Assembly: GCA_016844545.1 (NCBI GenBank)
Contig: JAENJC010000025.1
Location: 1 to 12,687 of the forward strand
DNA from: Deltaproteobacteria bacterium
GTDB lineage: Bacteria; Desulfobacterota; JAENJC01
Reading direction: 5' to 3'
DNA: 12,687 nt
Shown piece after piece: positions 1-8,100 of this stretch (position 1 is the first letter of the stretch; every line of letters starts with the position of its first letter). The notes under the pieces were generated by a model. That model was given only the letters and a program-made list of their open reading frames with translations, had not been told where the DNA came from and did no database searches. A program made the position numbers and the translations under genes.

Positions 1-1
1 A

Positions 2-1849
2 GCCGGACACATTGACCACGGGAAGACCTCTCTTGTAAAGGCCCTTACAGGAACCGACACCGACAGGTTGAAAGAGGAGAAGGAGAGGGGGATAACCATT
101 GACCTGGGATTCGCCTATATGCCTCTTCCTTCAGGGACGGTCCTTAGCATAATCGATGTCCCCGGACATGAGAAGTTTGTCAGGAATATGGTGGCAGGGG
201 CGGCGGGGATAGACATGGTCCTTCTGGTGATTGCAGCAGACGACGGAGTTATGCCCCAGACCAGGGAGCATCTGGAGATATGCTCTCTTCTGGGCATACG
301 GCATGGTCTTGTTGCTGTTACAAAGGCGGACATGGTTGATGACGAATGGCTTAAAGCAACCATAGAAGAGATAAACGGTTTTCTTAAAGGAGGCTTCCTT
401 GAGGGCGCCCCGGTTGTCCCTGTCTCGTCCGTCACAGGAACGGGGATTCAGGAGCTTATCACAAATATAGACTCCATCGCTAAATCGATAAAACAGAGAA
501 AGAGCGGGGAGGTATTGAGGCTGCCGGTTGACAGGTCCTTTACCATAAAGGGGTTTGGAACGGTTGTAACCGGGACACTCGTTTCAGGAAAGGTAAGGGT
601 TGGAGATGAGGTTGAGCTTTTACCCAAAAACGTAAAGACGAGGGTAAGAGGGATCCAGATCCATGGAAGGCGGATGGAGGAAGGGGTCGCCGGTTCAAGG
701 GTTGCCATAAACCTTCATGGGATAGAAAGGGATACGGTCAACCGCGGGGACACCATTACATCTTCGGGGATATTAAAGACCACAATGACTGTTGAGGCGG
801 AAATATCATTACTGCCGACAACCCCAAGGCCTCTTAAGAACGAAGCAGAGCGGATGCTCCATATCTATTCAGCCTCATCTATGGCGACTATCATCCTCCT
901 GAATTCGAAGGAGATAAGACCGGGAGAGAGCGGATTTGCCAGGATCAGGATCAAGGAGCCGATTGCGGTCTTGCACGGCGATAGGTTTGTCCTGAGAAGT
1001 TCCGATGCAGGAACCATAGGAGGAGGCGTTATCCTTGATGCAGACCCTCCCAAGAGGAGCAGGAGGGCGGCTCTTGAGGAGTTAAATATCCTTTCTTCAA
1101 GGGATATTAAGGGAAAGATCCTTCTCTATATCAGGAGGGGCGGAATAAACGCTACCGATGTTAGTGACTTGTCGGTGAAGTTCAATACTAACCCAAAGGC
1201 CCTTGAACCATCAATATCTGAGCTTATTGCATCTACAATTATCTTAACTATAGATGGAAAGGTGATATCTGCTGAGCCATTCAACGCCTTGAAAAACTCT
1301 CTCATAGAACTCATCGGCTCATTCCATAAGAAAGAGCCAATGAAGGCCGGTCTCCTGACCGAGGAGGCAAGGACAAGGCTCAGGATTTCTCAAAAGGTAT
1401 TGGAGACCGTTATCGATACCCTTGTCAAAGACAAGTTAGTTATTATCGAGAGGGATATCCTTAAACTCGCCTCACACAAGGCATCAGGGGGAGAGACGAA
1501 AGAGAGGATAGAAAAGATTTATATAGAGGCTGGCCTTACACCACCCACCCTTACAGAGCTGCTGGAAAAGCTGAAGATCAAGGAAAGGGAGGCGTTGGAC
1601 CTGTTAAACCTCCTCTCGAAAGAAGGGCGGCTGGTAAAGATAAAGGAGTTTTTCTTTTCAAAAGACTCCATAGACGCCCTGACTGCAAGTATCCGGGAGT
1701 TTTTTGCAATGAAGAGCGATATGACGCCACCGGATTTCAAGGAGATGACAGGCCTGTCAAGGAAGTTCGCCATACCTCTTTTAGAATACCTGGACTCACA
1801 GAAGGTCACAATAAGGGTAGGGGATGTGAGGAAGTTCAGGAAGGGTTAA
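2..1849 (+). CDS. selB: Selenocysteine-specific elongation factor SelB (5' truncated)
   Basis: SelB is the GTPase that carries Sec-tRNA(Sec) to the ribosome at UGA codons preceded by a SECIS hairpin in selenoprotein mRNAs. The reading frame is open from base 2 and begins inside the G1 P-loop (AGHIDHGKTSL), so about 8 N-terminal residues lie outside the window; the TTG at 68 is internal. Also visible are RGITIDLGF (switch I side), G3 DVPGHE (155-172) and G4 TKAD (320-331), the TKxD form usual in SelB. EF-Tu-like beta-barrel domains follow (about 500-1050). The C-terminal half is winged-helix repeats that bind SECIS RNA, ending in the conserved FKEMTGLSRKFAIPLLEYLD block. The roughly 615 visible residues match full-length bacterial SelB. 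No selA, selD, selC or in-frame-UGA selenoprotein was seen in the window. Identification is secure. Confidence 0.96.
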   Translation, partial: AGHIDHGKTSLVKALTGTDTDRLKEEKERGITIDLGFAYMPLPSGTVLSIIDVPGHEKFVRNMVAGAAGIDMVLLVIAADDGVMPQTREHLEICSLLGIRHGLVAVTKADMVDDEWLKATIEEINGFLKGGFLEGAPVVPVSSVTGTGIQELITNIDSIAKSIKQRKSGEVLRLPVDRSFTIKGFGTVVTGTLVSGKVRVGDEVELLPKNVKTRVRGIQIHGRRMEEGVAGSRVAINLHGIERDTVNRGDTITSSGILKTTMTVEAEISLLPTTPRPLKNEAERMLHIYSASSMATIILLNSKEIRPGESGFARIRIKEPIAVLHGDRFVLRSSDAGTIGGGVILDADPPKRSRRAALEELNILSSRDIKGKILLYIRRGGINATDVSDLSVKFNTNPKALEPSISELIASTIILTIDGKVISAEPFNALKNSLIELIGSFHKKEPMKAGLLTEEARTRLRISQKVLETVIDTLVKDKLVIIERDILKLASHKASGGETKERIEKIYIEAGLTPPTLTELLEKLKIKEREALDLLNLLSKEGRLVKIKEFFFSKDSIDALTASIREFFAMKSDMTPPDFKEMTGLSRKFAIPLLEYLDSQKVTIRVGDVRKFRKG

Positions 1850-1860
1850 GGAGGTTAACC
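1844..1860. repeat. Perfect inverted repeat spanning two convergent stop codons
   Basis: GGTTAA and TTAACC arms of 6 bp flank a 5-nt GGAGG loop. The left arm contains the TAA stop of selB and the right arm contains the TTA that is the rsmE stop on the minus strand. No T-tract follows on either strand, so it is not a typical Rho-independent terminator, but no other structure separates these convergent genes. Confidence 0.5.
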
Positions 1861-2559
1861 AAGGTCACCATATAAATATTGAACGATAGAAAGGAGTGCG
1901 AGAGGAACCGTCTCTGTCCTTAGTATTCTCCTACCGAGAGAGACGGGGATAAAACCGTATTCCTTTGCAATCACTATTTCAGAGTTGGTCAGCCCGCCCT
2001 CTGGGCCTATTATAAAAATGACCTTACTATTTCCAAGGACAACTGGGAGGATTTTTTTAAGGCATCTTTCCTTTTCCCCTTCCCACGGTATCAGCTTTAA
2101 AGACGATGGCTCGGCATCTTTTACAAATAGATCAAAACTAACCGGCTCGGAAATGACTGGAACCTTTACCCTCCCTGACTGCTTGCACGCCTCAACGGCA
2201 ATCCTCTGCCACCGCTCAATCTTATTGCTGCTGAAGGACTTGGGAACAACCCGCTCTGAATAAATCGGGACTATCTTGGAGACCCCAAGCTCGGTGCTCT
2301 TCTGCACTATGAGGTCCATCTTATCGGACTTTGGAATCCCCTGGCCCAGGATGATCTCAACAGGAGACTCCGTATCTCCCTCACTCCCCTCAGTTATATC
2401 TACTGTAACCCCGTCCTTACTGAACCCGTTTATTCTTCCTTCAAACTCCATCCCGCTTCCATCAAACAGGACAACCTGATCGCCTGGCCTGACCTCGGCG
2501 CCCTTTATCTCTGCCTTGACACCAACACCCAACCTCTCTTCAATATAAAACCGGTGCAT
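1855..2559 (-). CDS. rsmE: 16S rRNA (uracil1498-N3)-methyltransferase RsmE
   Basis: RsmE is an SPOUT-family methyltransferase that uses S-adenosylmethionine to make m3U1498 in the decoding region of 16S rRNA of the 30S subunit. The 234 residues match the usual family length. An N-terminal PUA-like RNA-binding part starts MHRFYIEE (residues 1-70). The catalytic knot domain follows, with KSDKMDLIVQKSTELGV (77-93), an EACKQSGR motif (123-130), the SAM-loop GPEGG (185-189) and LGRRILRTET (208-217). The ATG at 2559 has a good AAAGGGG ribosome binding site about 6 nt upstream. It is convergent with selB and 199 bp downstream of the histidine kinase gene on the same strand, so it probably has its own promoter. 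A housekeeping gene, not obviously linked to its neighbours. Confidence 0.95.
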   Translation of the reverse strand: MHRFYIEERLGVGVKAEIKGAEVRPGDQVVLFDGSGMEFEGRINGFSKDGVTVDITEGSEGDTESPVEIILGQGIPKSDKMDLIVQKSTELGVSKIVPIYSERVVPKSFSSNKIERWQRIAVEACKQSGRVKVPVISEPVSFDLFVKDAEPSSLKLIPWEGEKERCLKKILPVVLGNSKVIFIIGPEGGLTNSEIVIAKEYGFIPVSLGRRILRTETVPLALLSIVQYLYGDLG

Positions 2560-2609
2560 CAGTATCCCCTTTAAAATTCCAACACAGTTCCACCCTCATC
2601 TTCATTTCT

Positions 2610-2637
2610 ATTACCATTGTTTTCGAACGCCCGTCAA
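2610..2637 (-). promoter_or_regulatory. rsmE: Candidate sigma70-type promoter for rsmE
   Basis: On the minus strand TTGACG (2632-2637; 5 of 6 with TTGACA) is followed 16 bp later by GGTAAT (2610-2615; 4 of 6 with TATAAT), about 50 bp upstream of the rsmE start. Two further TTGAC motifs lie just upstream, so the exact -35 is uncertain. The rest of the 199-bp gap 2560-2758 holds no gene that I can support. Confidence 0.35.
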
Positions 2638-2758
2638 GCCTTCATGTCAATAGTCAAGTTTGCCCCTTTATGCCTGCCCTCCTTTATGGTTTAGTTTCTC
2701 GCTGTAACTTTTATTACCATAATCGGAGGGTAATTACTTTAAGCAGGTCTCCTTTTTT

Positions 2759-4783
2759 CTACACTACCAAAGTTTTTTCAGACAGGCTACTGGTAGGGAT
2801 GGCAGGGCCTATACTTGTTATCTCCATAGGGAGCCTGAAGGTAAAGTTACTCCCTTTGCCGTACTCGCTCTCCACATGTATACTCCCGCCCTGTATTTCT
2901 ATATATCGTTTTGTTAAAGGGAGGCCGAGCCCTGTCCCCTCGTACTTCCTGGTGGAGGAACTTTCAACCTGTGTAAACTCTTTAAAAATAAGTTCCATAT
3001 CTTCTTTCTTGATCCCTATTCCATTGTCTGCAACAGAAACCTGAAGGTAGTAGTTATTTGACAGGGCATTTACCCTTATCTGGCCGCCATCGTTGGTAAA
3101 TTTTACAGCATTGCTGAGCAGGTTATACATTATCTGTTCAAACTTCCTCTTGTCTGCGATAATGGTGGAGATATTGTCCGCTATATTCACCTCCATTGAT
3201 ATCCTCTTTTTCAGAGCCATTGGATTTACAATAGCCTGCACCTCTTTAATTGCAACCTGCACATAAAATTCCGCAGACTTTACCTCCATCTTTCCTGCCT
3301 CTATCTTTGAAAGGTCGAGTATATCATTGATCAGAGCAAGCAGGTGTTTGCCGCTCTTATGGATATACCCCACATATTCCTGCTGTTCTTCATTCAAATT
3401 ACCGCTTATACTGTCCTGAAGTATCTCTGAAAAGCCCAGGATGGCGTTTAGCGGCGTCCTGAGTTCGTGTGATGTATTGGCAAGGAATTCCGATTTTAGG
3501 CGGCTTACTGTCTCCATTTCCTGATAACCCCTTTTTAGTTCTTCTGTCCTTTCCGCAACGCGTTTTTCCAGTTCTGTATATGATTGATTTATTTTCTCTA
3601 CCATGCGATTAAATTCCTTTGCAAGTTCCTCTATCTCATCGCCTGTCTTTATATCAATGCGATGGCTCAGATTGCCGCTTCCTATAATCCTGGCGCCGCG
3701 CTCAAGGATACGGATAGGCTTTACAATCCTTCTTGCTGCCCAGAATCCCATTGCTGAAAGGATGCCAACCGAGAAGACCAGAAGCAGCAGAGTCCTTTTT
3801 AACAGGGTGCGTATAGGCGCATAACTTTCTTCCGGGGACTGGCTGACAAATGTATACCATTTGTTACCACCAAAGATATTCTTCCCATAATCAAATGTAA
3901 GGGCTACCGGGGCAAACCCTGCAATGGCGTCTATACCGCCATGGGCATTATCCTTCACAAGACCCCATCCTCTCGGCGCCGTGGTAATATCCTTCAACAG
4001 GGTGTTGGTAACCGTATGTATGTTGGGCGGGAAGATAGGGCAGAGAAGGATAGTGCCGCCTGAATTTATCAGCATCGCATGTCCGGTTTCGCCAACCCGA
4101 AACTTCTGCACACCATGGGATATCCTTTCTATCTTGCTGAGGGTATGTATAATGCCTGTGAGCTTATTACCTTCTTCATCCATAATGGGGGCTGAGATGC
4201 TTTGTAGGTACTGGTTTCTGTCAGGGTCAAGGTATATTTCACTTATATATATGTTGCCCCTTCCGCTGTTATAGGCTGCCTGCCACCACTCTTCATTCCC
4301 AAAATAAAGATATTTGGTCTTGTCTGTAGACGCTACCAGCGCGCCTCTTGAGTCGGTTATAAAAAGCTCTACATACTCGCCTGTCTGCTTCTTGATGTCC
4401 AGAAGATACCTGGCAGCAGGGGTTAACAGATATTTTTTTAAAGACTCATCTTTGTTTCCAGTCCGGACCCATTGGATATCCAACTGCCGTATCTCTTTTT
4501 CAATTGAGGCTTCATCCTTGCCTGCATATGCCTTATTGGCAGACCTGACCGCATCTCTTAAAACCGGTGATATGGCCAGACCCCTGATGCTGGAAACGGA
4601 CTGTTCTATGATTATTTCTATATTGCCTGCTATCTCTCTGGCTATCCGCGCAAAGTCCTTCCCTACAGATTCTGTGAGCTCCTTCCTGCCCTGCAGATAA
4701 ACAAAGGATGTGCCCACAATAATAGGGAGTATTCCAACTATAAATATAGAAACAGCTGTCCTTCGCTGGATACCCTTTTTCAT
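2759..4783 (-). CDS. Membrane sensor histidine kinase (Cache-HAMP-HisKA-HATPase)
   Basis: A 674-residue inner-membrane sensor kinase of a two-component system. TM1 spans residues 10-30. A periplasmic Cache-type sensor (about 31-325) includes FITDSRGALVASTD, YLYFGNEEWW and a PIMDEEGNKLTGII strand. TM2 (331-350) leads into HAMP (about 350-403) and a coiled coil. In HisKA the SHELRTPLN H-box carries phospho-acceptor H439. The HATPase domain shows the N-box (NLLSNAVKFT, N554), G1 DNGIGI (586-591), the F-box and G2 GTGLGL (616-621). There is no receiver domain, and no response regulator occurs in the window. Its ATG overlaps the stop of the upstream HAMP-PAS gene by 4 bp (ATGA), which implies translational coupling. 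The ligand is unknown; Cache domains usually bind small organic molecules. Kinase assignment is secure, the signal is not. Confidence 0.93.
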   Translation of the reverse strand: MKKGIQRRTAVSIFIVGILPIIVGTSFVYLQGRKELTESVGKDFARIAREIAGNIEIIIEQSVSSIRGLAISPVLRDAVRSANKAYAGKDEASIEKEIRQLDIQWVRTGNKDESLKKYLLTPAARYLLDIKKQTGEYVELFITDSRGALVASTDKTKYLYFGNEEWWQAAYNSGRGNIYISEIYLDPDRNQYLQSISAPIMDEEGNKLTGIIHTLSKIERISHGVQKFRVGETGHAMLINSGGTILLCPIFPPNIHTVTNTLLKDITTAPRGWGLVKDNAHGGIDAIAGFAPVALTFDYGKNIFGGNKWYTFVSQSPEESYAPIRTLLKRTLLLLVFSVGILSAMGFWAARRIVKPIRILERGARIIGSGNLSHRIDIKTGDEIEELAKEFNRMVEKINQSYTELEKRVAERTEELKRGYQEMETVSRLKSEFLANTSHELRTPLNAILGFSEILQDSISGNLNEEQQEYVGYIHKSGKHLLALINDILDLSKIEAGKMEVKSAEFYVQVAIKEVQAIVNPMALKKRISMEVNIADNISTIIADKRKFEQIMYNLLSNAVKFTNDGGQIRVNALSNNYYLQVSVADNGIGIKKEDMELIFKEFTQVESSSTRKYEGTGLGLPLTKRYIEIQGGSIHVESEYGKGSNFTFRLPMEITSIGPAIPTSSLSEKTLVV

Positions 4784-5973
4784 ATTTTCAGGTCTTCTTC
4801 TTTTTTGGTGATATCTTTTCCAATGACTACAAGGCCTATGACCGTGCCTCTCCTGTCCTTTAATCTTGAAACTGTGAGGCTGATACGCACAATATCCCCG
4901 CTCTTTTTCATAAGCCTTGTATCGTAACTTGACACATTTCCATCCTCGACCGCCCTTTCCCTTATCCTCCTGTACTCCCTCTTGTCAACAAACAGGTCTT
5001 CAAATCTAACACCCACCATATTTATTATGTTATAGCCGAGTATATTTTCGGCGCCCCTGTTAAACTGAACGATTTCGTCATAAAGTGTGGTGGTAATAAT
5101 CATATCTCCGGAATATTCCAGGATGTTCTCCAGATATTCCTTTGTCTTTCCCAGTTCTGCTGTTCTCTCCTCCACCATGGTCTGGAGCTCCTTGTTGTAT
5201 ATCTCAATCTGATCTCTGGATGTCTTTAGATCAAGCGCCATCTGATTAAATGAGGCAACCAGCTCGCCAAGTTCATCCTCTGTTGTCTTCTCGACCTCAG
5301 GATAAGGGGCACCTTTGGCAACACTGCTGGCAGCCAGTGATAAGGCCATTATAGGGGTTGTAATCTTACGTGACATATAAATAGATATCCATATTCCAGC
5401 GACTATCGCAATGACAGAGAAGGTTATAATCTGCTGCAAGGCCTTCTCTTTCACCTTGTCAGCCGCTATACCCTCATTATCAAGGGAACGCCATGCCTCG
5501 TCATACAGCGCATCCATATTATTTATCAGGACAAGTTTTGCCTTATCCATATCTTTCAACAGCGGCACAATATTGGCGTTTCTTGCGGCGGTTGCCCAGT
5601 TGAATGATTCCTGAGCCCTCTCTCTTATGAAATTGAATTCGTCTTTTATCTTCTTGAGAAATTCCTTCTCATGTTCCTTTAGCCTGAGTTTCCCGACATA
5701 TAAAATCTTCTTTTCGACGTCAAGCACCAGTGGTTTATAGTACTCCATATCGCGCATATGTTCTTTTATCATGGCGTCGTTTATATCAAGGAAGTTTTTG
5801 GCCGAATGTCTGAGGGCGACAACCATATCATATTTATGGGCATGTACTAAAATCTGGCTAACGGTTTTATTTACATTGTTCAGCGCAAAATAGGCCAGAA
5901 TGCTCACCGTAAGCATAAGGCCAAGGGTGGCAGCGTAACCGATCATCAGCTTTACTCTGATTGTAAGCTTCAT
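4780..5973 (-). CDS. Membrane HAMP-PAS sensor protein lacking an output domain
   Basis: A 397-residue protein with TM1 (about 9-31), a helical periplasmic region (32-180) like the four-helix-bundle sensors of chemoreceptors and kinases, TM2 (181-200), HAMP (201-253), a coiled coil containing EERTAEL (250-285) and a PAS domain (283-390) ending in the typical GKDITKKEEDLKI exit helix. The chain stops where HisKA would normally begin. No kinase, GGDEF, EAL or MCP signalling domain is present. The next gene, overlapping by 4 bp, is a complete Cache-HAMP histidine kinase, so the two may act as one receptor complex. The ATG at 5973 has a purine-rich GAGGG site upstream. It lies 52 bp after the cupredoxin-like gene, probably in the same transcript. 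The PAS cofactor cannot be judged from sequence alone. Confidence 0.88.
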   Translation of the reverse strand: MKLTIRVKLMIGYAATLGLMLTVSILAYFALNNVNKTVSQILVHAHKYDMVVALRHSAKNFLDINDAMIKEHMRDMEYYKPLVLDVEKKILYVGKLRLKEHEKEFLKKIKDEFNFIRERAQESFNWATAARNANIVPLLKDMDKAKLVLINNMDALYDEAWRSLDNEGIAADKVKEKALQQIITFSVIAIVAGIWISIYMSRKITTPIMALSLAASSVAKGAPYPEVEKTTEDELGELVASFNQMALDLKTSRDQIEIYNKELQTMVEERTAELGKTKEYLENILEYSGDMIITTTLYDEIVQFNRGAENILGYNIINMVGVRFEDLFVDKREYRRIRERAVEDGNVSSYDTRLMKKSGDIVRISLTVSRLKDRRGTVIGLVVIGKDITKKEEDLKI

Positions 5974-6025
5974 CTGTTTGCCCTCTTCTTAGAACATGGA
6001 AATTCTACCTGAAATCCACTACCGC

Positions 6026-6622
6026 TTACTTCCCTTTCTCAACCGTTATGTCTTTAACCGGGCTGATTGACCTCTTGTACCATCTCTTCAGGTTATACAC
6101 CCCTGGAGGCACATTGGGAATCTGGTATTTTCCATCCTTATCAGGAACTGCAAAATAGGGGTTCTGCAGCACAAGTATATAGCCCTCCATATCCGGATGA
6201 ATATTGCAGAGCAGAGCCACTTCACCGAGGCGGTCGAATGTGAATGACCTTATCACCCCTTTTGGATAAGTGCCTAAGTTAAACTTGTGCCCTGCCCATG
6301 ATGGTGTAAAGATATTATTGAGGATATCGTCGCTGTTGTGAAAATCAACTGTGGTTCCGATAAGGACAGGGAGGACGTATGGGACGAATGTCAGCTCAAT
6401 CTGGTCCATAATTGGATGCTTATAGGGCGGCATGAATGTCCCGCTTGCTTTTTCAATATAGACAACTGTCTTTCCTACATCCTCTTCTAATTTATATCTC
6501 ACTGTTCCCTTGATGGTTTCTGCGTTTGCTGCAGTGATTGGCAGTATGGGCGGGACCCCAAAGAGCAGCCATGGTAATACCAATAGTAAAATTGATTGAA
6601 AAGATTTGCCTGCCAGTAACAT
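6026..6622 (-). CDS. Exported cupredoxin-like (plastocyanin/methylamine-utilisation type) protein
   Basis: A 198-residue periplasmic protein. The signal peptide covers residues 1-35 with probable cleavage at ANA-ET. The central part is a cupredoxin-like beta sandwich (about 36-152). Its C-terminal ligand loop LLCNIHPDMEGYI has C139, H142 and M145 in the spacing of a type-1 copper site. In related proteins the first His usually lies in an HNVFS-like motif; here the matching stretch is ILNNIFTPS with N102, although H95 and H112 are close by. Residues 153-180 (PYFAVPDKDGKYQIPNVPPG) look like a carboxypeptidase-regulatory-type beta segment often attached to this family. The ATG at 6622 has an AGGAG site (CTCCT at 6632-6636) 9 nt upstream. 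It sits 19 bp after the cytochrome-barrel gene, suggesting an operon. Likely role: periplasmic electron transfer or copper binding; a structural, non-redox role is possible. Confidence 0.82.
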   Translation of the reverse strand: MLLAGKSFQSILLLVLPWLLFGVPPILPITAANAETIKGTVRYKLEEDVGKTVVYIEKASGTFMPPYKHPIMDQIELTFVPYVLPVLIGTTVDFHNSDDILNNIFTPSWAGHKFNLGTYPKGVIRSFTFDRLGEVALLCNIHPDMEGYILVLQNPYFAVPDKDGKYQIPNVPPGVYNLKRWYKRSISPVKDITVEKGK

Positions 6623-6641
6623 CTATGTTTTCTCCTGAACT

Positions 6642-7937
6642 TTAAATGACAAAATTCAATTTGATAAATCCGCTGTCGTTGTCTACTCCAATTGTATCAA
6701 ATTTTCCCTCAATAATCAGCTTTACATTGGCCCGGATCAACGCCACCAATCCCGCAACAGCCTCATCCTGCTTTTGCCCATAGTCTGTGTCAGTCATGCC
6801 ATACCTCAGTATCCCGATAAGCCATGGATAGATGGCAATATCAGTTTCTACAAAGTTAGAGAATACATCCCTTTTTTTGAAATCGCCGTCCGGATTATTA
6901 TGGTTTCCTGCGATAACTGCGCCAAACAGGTTTATATCATTGTAGTTTAGACTGATATTGAGGCCGTAACGATAGAATATGTCATCCATTTTCAATGACT
7001 GGTCTACTCTATCCTCTCCATAATAGCCAAAGACGCCTATATAAACCGAACTCTCCTTCCAGTCTCCATGCAGCCATTCCCCCTCCTTTATACCGGAGCC
7101 ATCCAGTCCTCTCCCTCCCAATTTATATCCAATCTTTAAGTATGCATCCTTTTCTGAATTATTATCCAGGGAACCTGTGGTACCCTCCATCTTTCCTGTG
7201 CCGTTGCCGTTAACAACACCTATGGCATAGTCAAAACGGCTTTTCATTATCCCGTTTACCTCAATACCCCTCTGGTCCCCAAAATGGAATTTGTTCTTAC
7301 CCGCCTCAAAGGTATTTATCAGATAAGCGGTATGGGTCAGACGCCTGCTGTTTGAGGCAGGGACGTATGCCGGTTCAAACTGGCCGATCATCACATTTAT
7401 AAAATGGCCTGACAACTTGCTGCTCAATAGATTGTTAAACTGGATAAAAAACCTTTCCACACCGCCAAACTCACTTCCATCCTCAATGAGCGCCACATCT
7501 CCAAAGAAAGATATGCCTTTATCCAGTGTTCCTGCTGAGAAGAGTTCTATTTCGTCAGGAAAAATAAAGTCGTGTCTGATTTGAGAACTTTCGTTATATC
7601 GATAGAGAAAATCTCCTGATAAGGAAATGGGTGGAATGCCCGGGAGTTCTCCTGGCCACACCCCCTCGGGCCATACCTCCTTCCATGCTGGTGCGCCCAA
7701 GCGGATCGGTTTTTCCTTAATATATTTTTCGTCAAATTCAGGTATCTGGTAGCCATTTCTCCTGAATGCCTCGCCAAACGGATTCAGCTTTGGAAAGGCA
7801 ATGTGGCATGTCATGCAGCTTGTCTTGTATTTCCTTGCAAAAACAGGTATGGCCTCTGCCTCTGTCTTTAAAAATTGCAGGGTTAAAAGGGCAAGCATTG
7901 ACACAGTGGTTATAATTTTGCCAGTTTGTATTCTCAT
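6642..7937 (-). CDS. Monohaem c-type cytochrome fused to a predicted outer-membrane barrel
   Basis: The ATG at 7937 gives 431 residues with a clean Sec signal peptide (RIQTGK, then a hydrophobic stretch, cleavage near AEA-IP). An in-frame TTG at 7961 would add 8 residues, and neither start has a clear ribosome binding site. Just after the signal, FARKYKTSCMTCH carries the only haem c motif (CMTCH; C49, C52, H53 counted from the TTG start), followed by FPKLNPFGEAFRRNGYQ. The remaining 350 residues alternate short amphipathic strands with Gly/Asn/Asp-rich turns and end in FIKLNFVI, as in a porin with a C-terminal aromatic strand. This layout matches fused porin-cytochromes such as Cyc2, used to move electrons across the outer membrane. 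The family of this protein may differ from true Cyc2. A cupredoxin-like gene follows 19 bp downstream. Haem attachment is near certain; the barrel is well supported; the electron donor is unknown. Confidence 0.85.
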   Translation of the reverse strand: MRIQTGKIITTVSMLALLTLQFLKTEAEAIPVFARKYKTSCMTCHIAFPKLNPFGEAFRRNGYQIPEFDEKYIKEKPIRLGAPAWKEVWPEGVWPGELPGIPPISLSGDFLYRYNESSQIRHDFIFPDEIELFSAGTLDKGISFFGDVALIEDGSEFGGVERFFIQFNNLLSSKLSGHFINVMIGQFEPAYVPASNSRRLTHTAYLINTFEAGKNKFHFGDQRGIEVNGIMKSRFDYAIGVVNGNGTGKMEGTTGSLDNNSEKDAYLKIGYKLGGRGLDGSGIKEGEWLHGDWKESSVYIGVFGYYGEDRVDQSLKMDDIFYRYGLNISLNYNDINLFGAVIAGNHNNPDGDFKKRDVFSNFVETDIAIYPWLIGILRYGMTDTDYGQKQDEAVAGLVALIRANVKLIIEGKFDTIGVDNDSGFIKLNFVI

Positions 7938-7999
7938 GTCAGAGTTTATGAAGCTGTACAACCTTTAACCTGAAGGATTTTGAGTTGTCATCGCAAGGC

Positions 8000-8032
8000 G
8001 CTCAAGACCGGCCCCGTCGGGGGCGGCTTAGC
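8000..8032. repeat. GC-rich imperfect hairpin upstream of the cytochrome gene
   Basis: On the plus strand CCCC (8012-8015) pairs with GGGG (8020-8023) around a GTCG loop. After a one-base bulge CCG (8008-8010) pairs with CGG (8024-8026), and after another bulge AAG (8004-8006) pairs with CTT (8027-8029). GC at the outer ends can also pair. It is much richer in GC than its surroundings. No T-tract follows, so it is not a standard terminator. It lies about 60-95 bp before the cytochrome start and could be a leader structure or a dispersed intergenic repeat. It does not show the conserved core of riboswitches I know, such as the cyclic-di-GMP-I type. Confidence 0.45.
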
Positions 8033-8078
8033 TCGGCATTGAACAGTTTTCTATTCTTTACCACAAATTTGAAATGGA

Positions 8079-8100
8079 AAGGGGACTTATTGGTCCCCTT
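8079..8100 (-). terminator. Rho-independent-type terminator after nuoF
   Basis: A perfect 8-bp stem (AAGGGGAC pairing with GTCCCCTT) with a 6-nt loop begins 2 nt after the nuoF stop codon in transcript direction. It is followed by a short broken T-rich stretch, so it is a fairly weak but plausible terminator. It would separate nuoEF from the cytochrome cluster on the same strand. Confidence 0.6.

Noticed and set aside
2713..2734. ATTACC/GGTAAT inverted repeat considered as a terminator of the kinase gene
   Set aside because: Arms are only 6 bp with a 10-nt loop and no T-tract follows on the minus strand.
2670..3044. Plus-strand open frame at the end of the histidine kinase gene
   Set aside because: Most of it is antisense to the kinase ATPase domain and its translation has no family features.
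4780..4783. Frameshift that might have split one long kinase into two genes
   Set aside because: The second gene has its own start, membrane segments and full sensor domain, so the overlap is an ordinary coupled gene junction rather than a broken gene.
7990..8040. Possible cyclic-di-GMP riboswitch before the cytochrome gene
   Set aside because: The conserved core of that riboswitch class is not present; only a bulged GC hairpin is seen.
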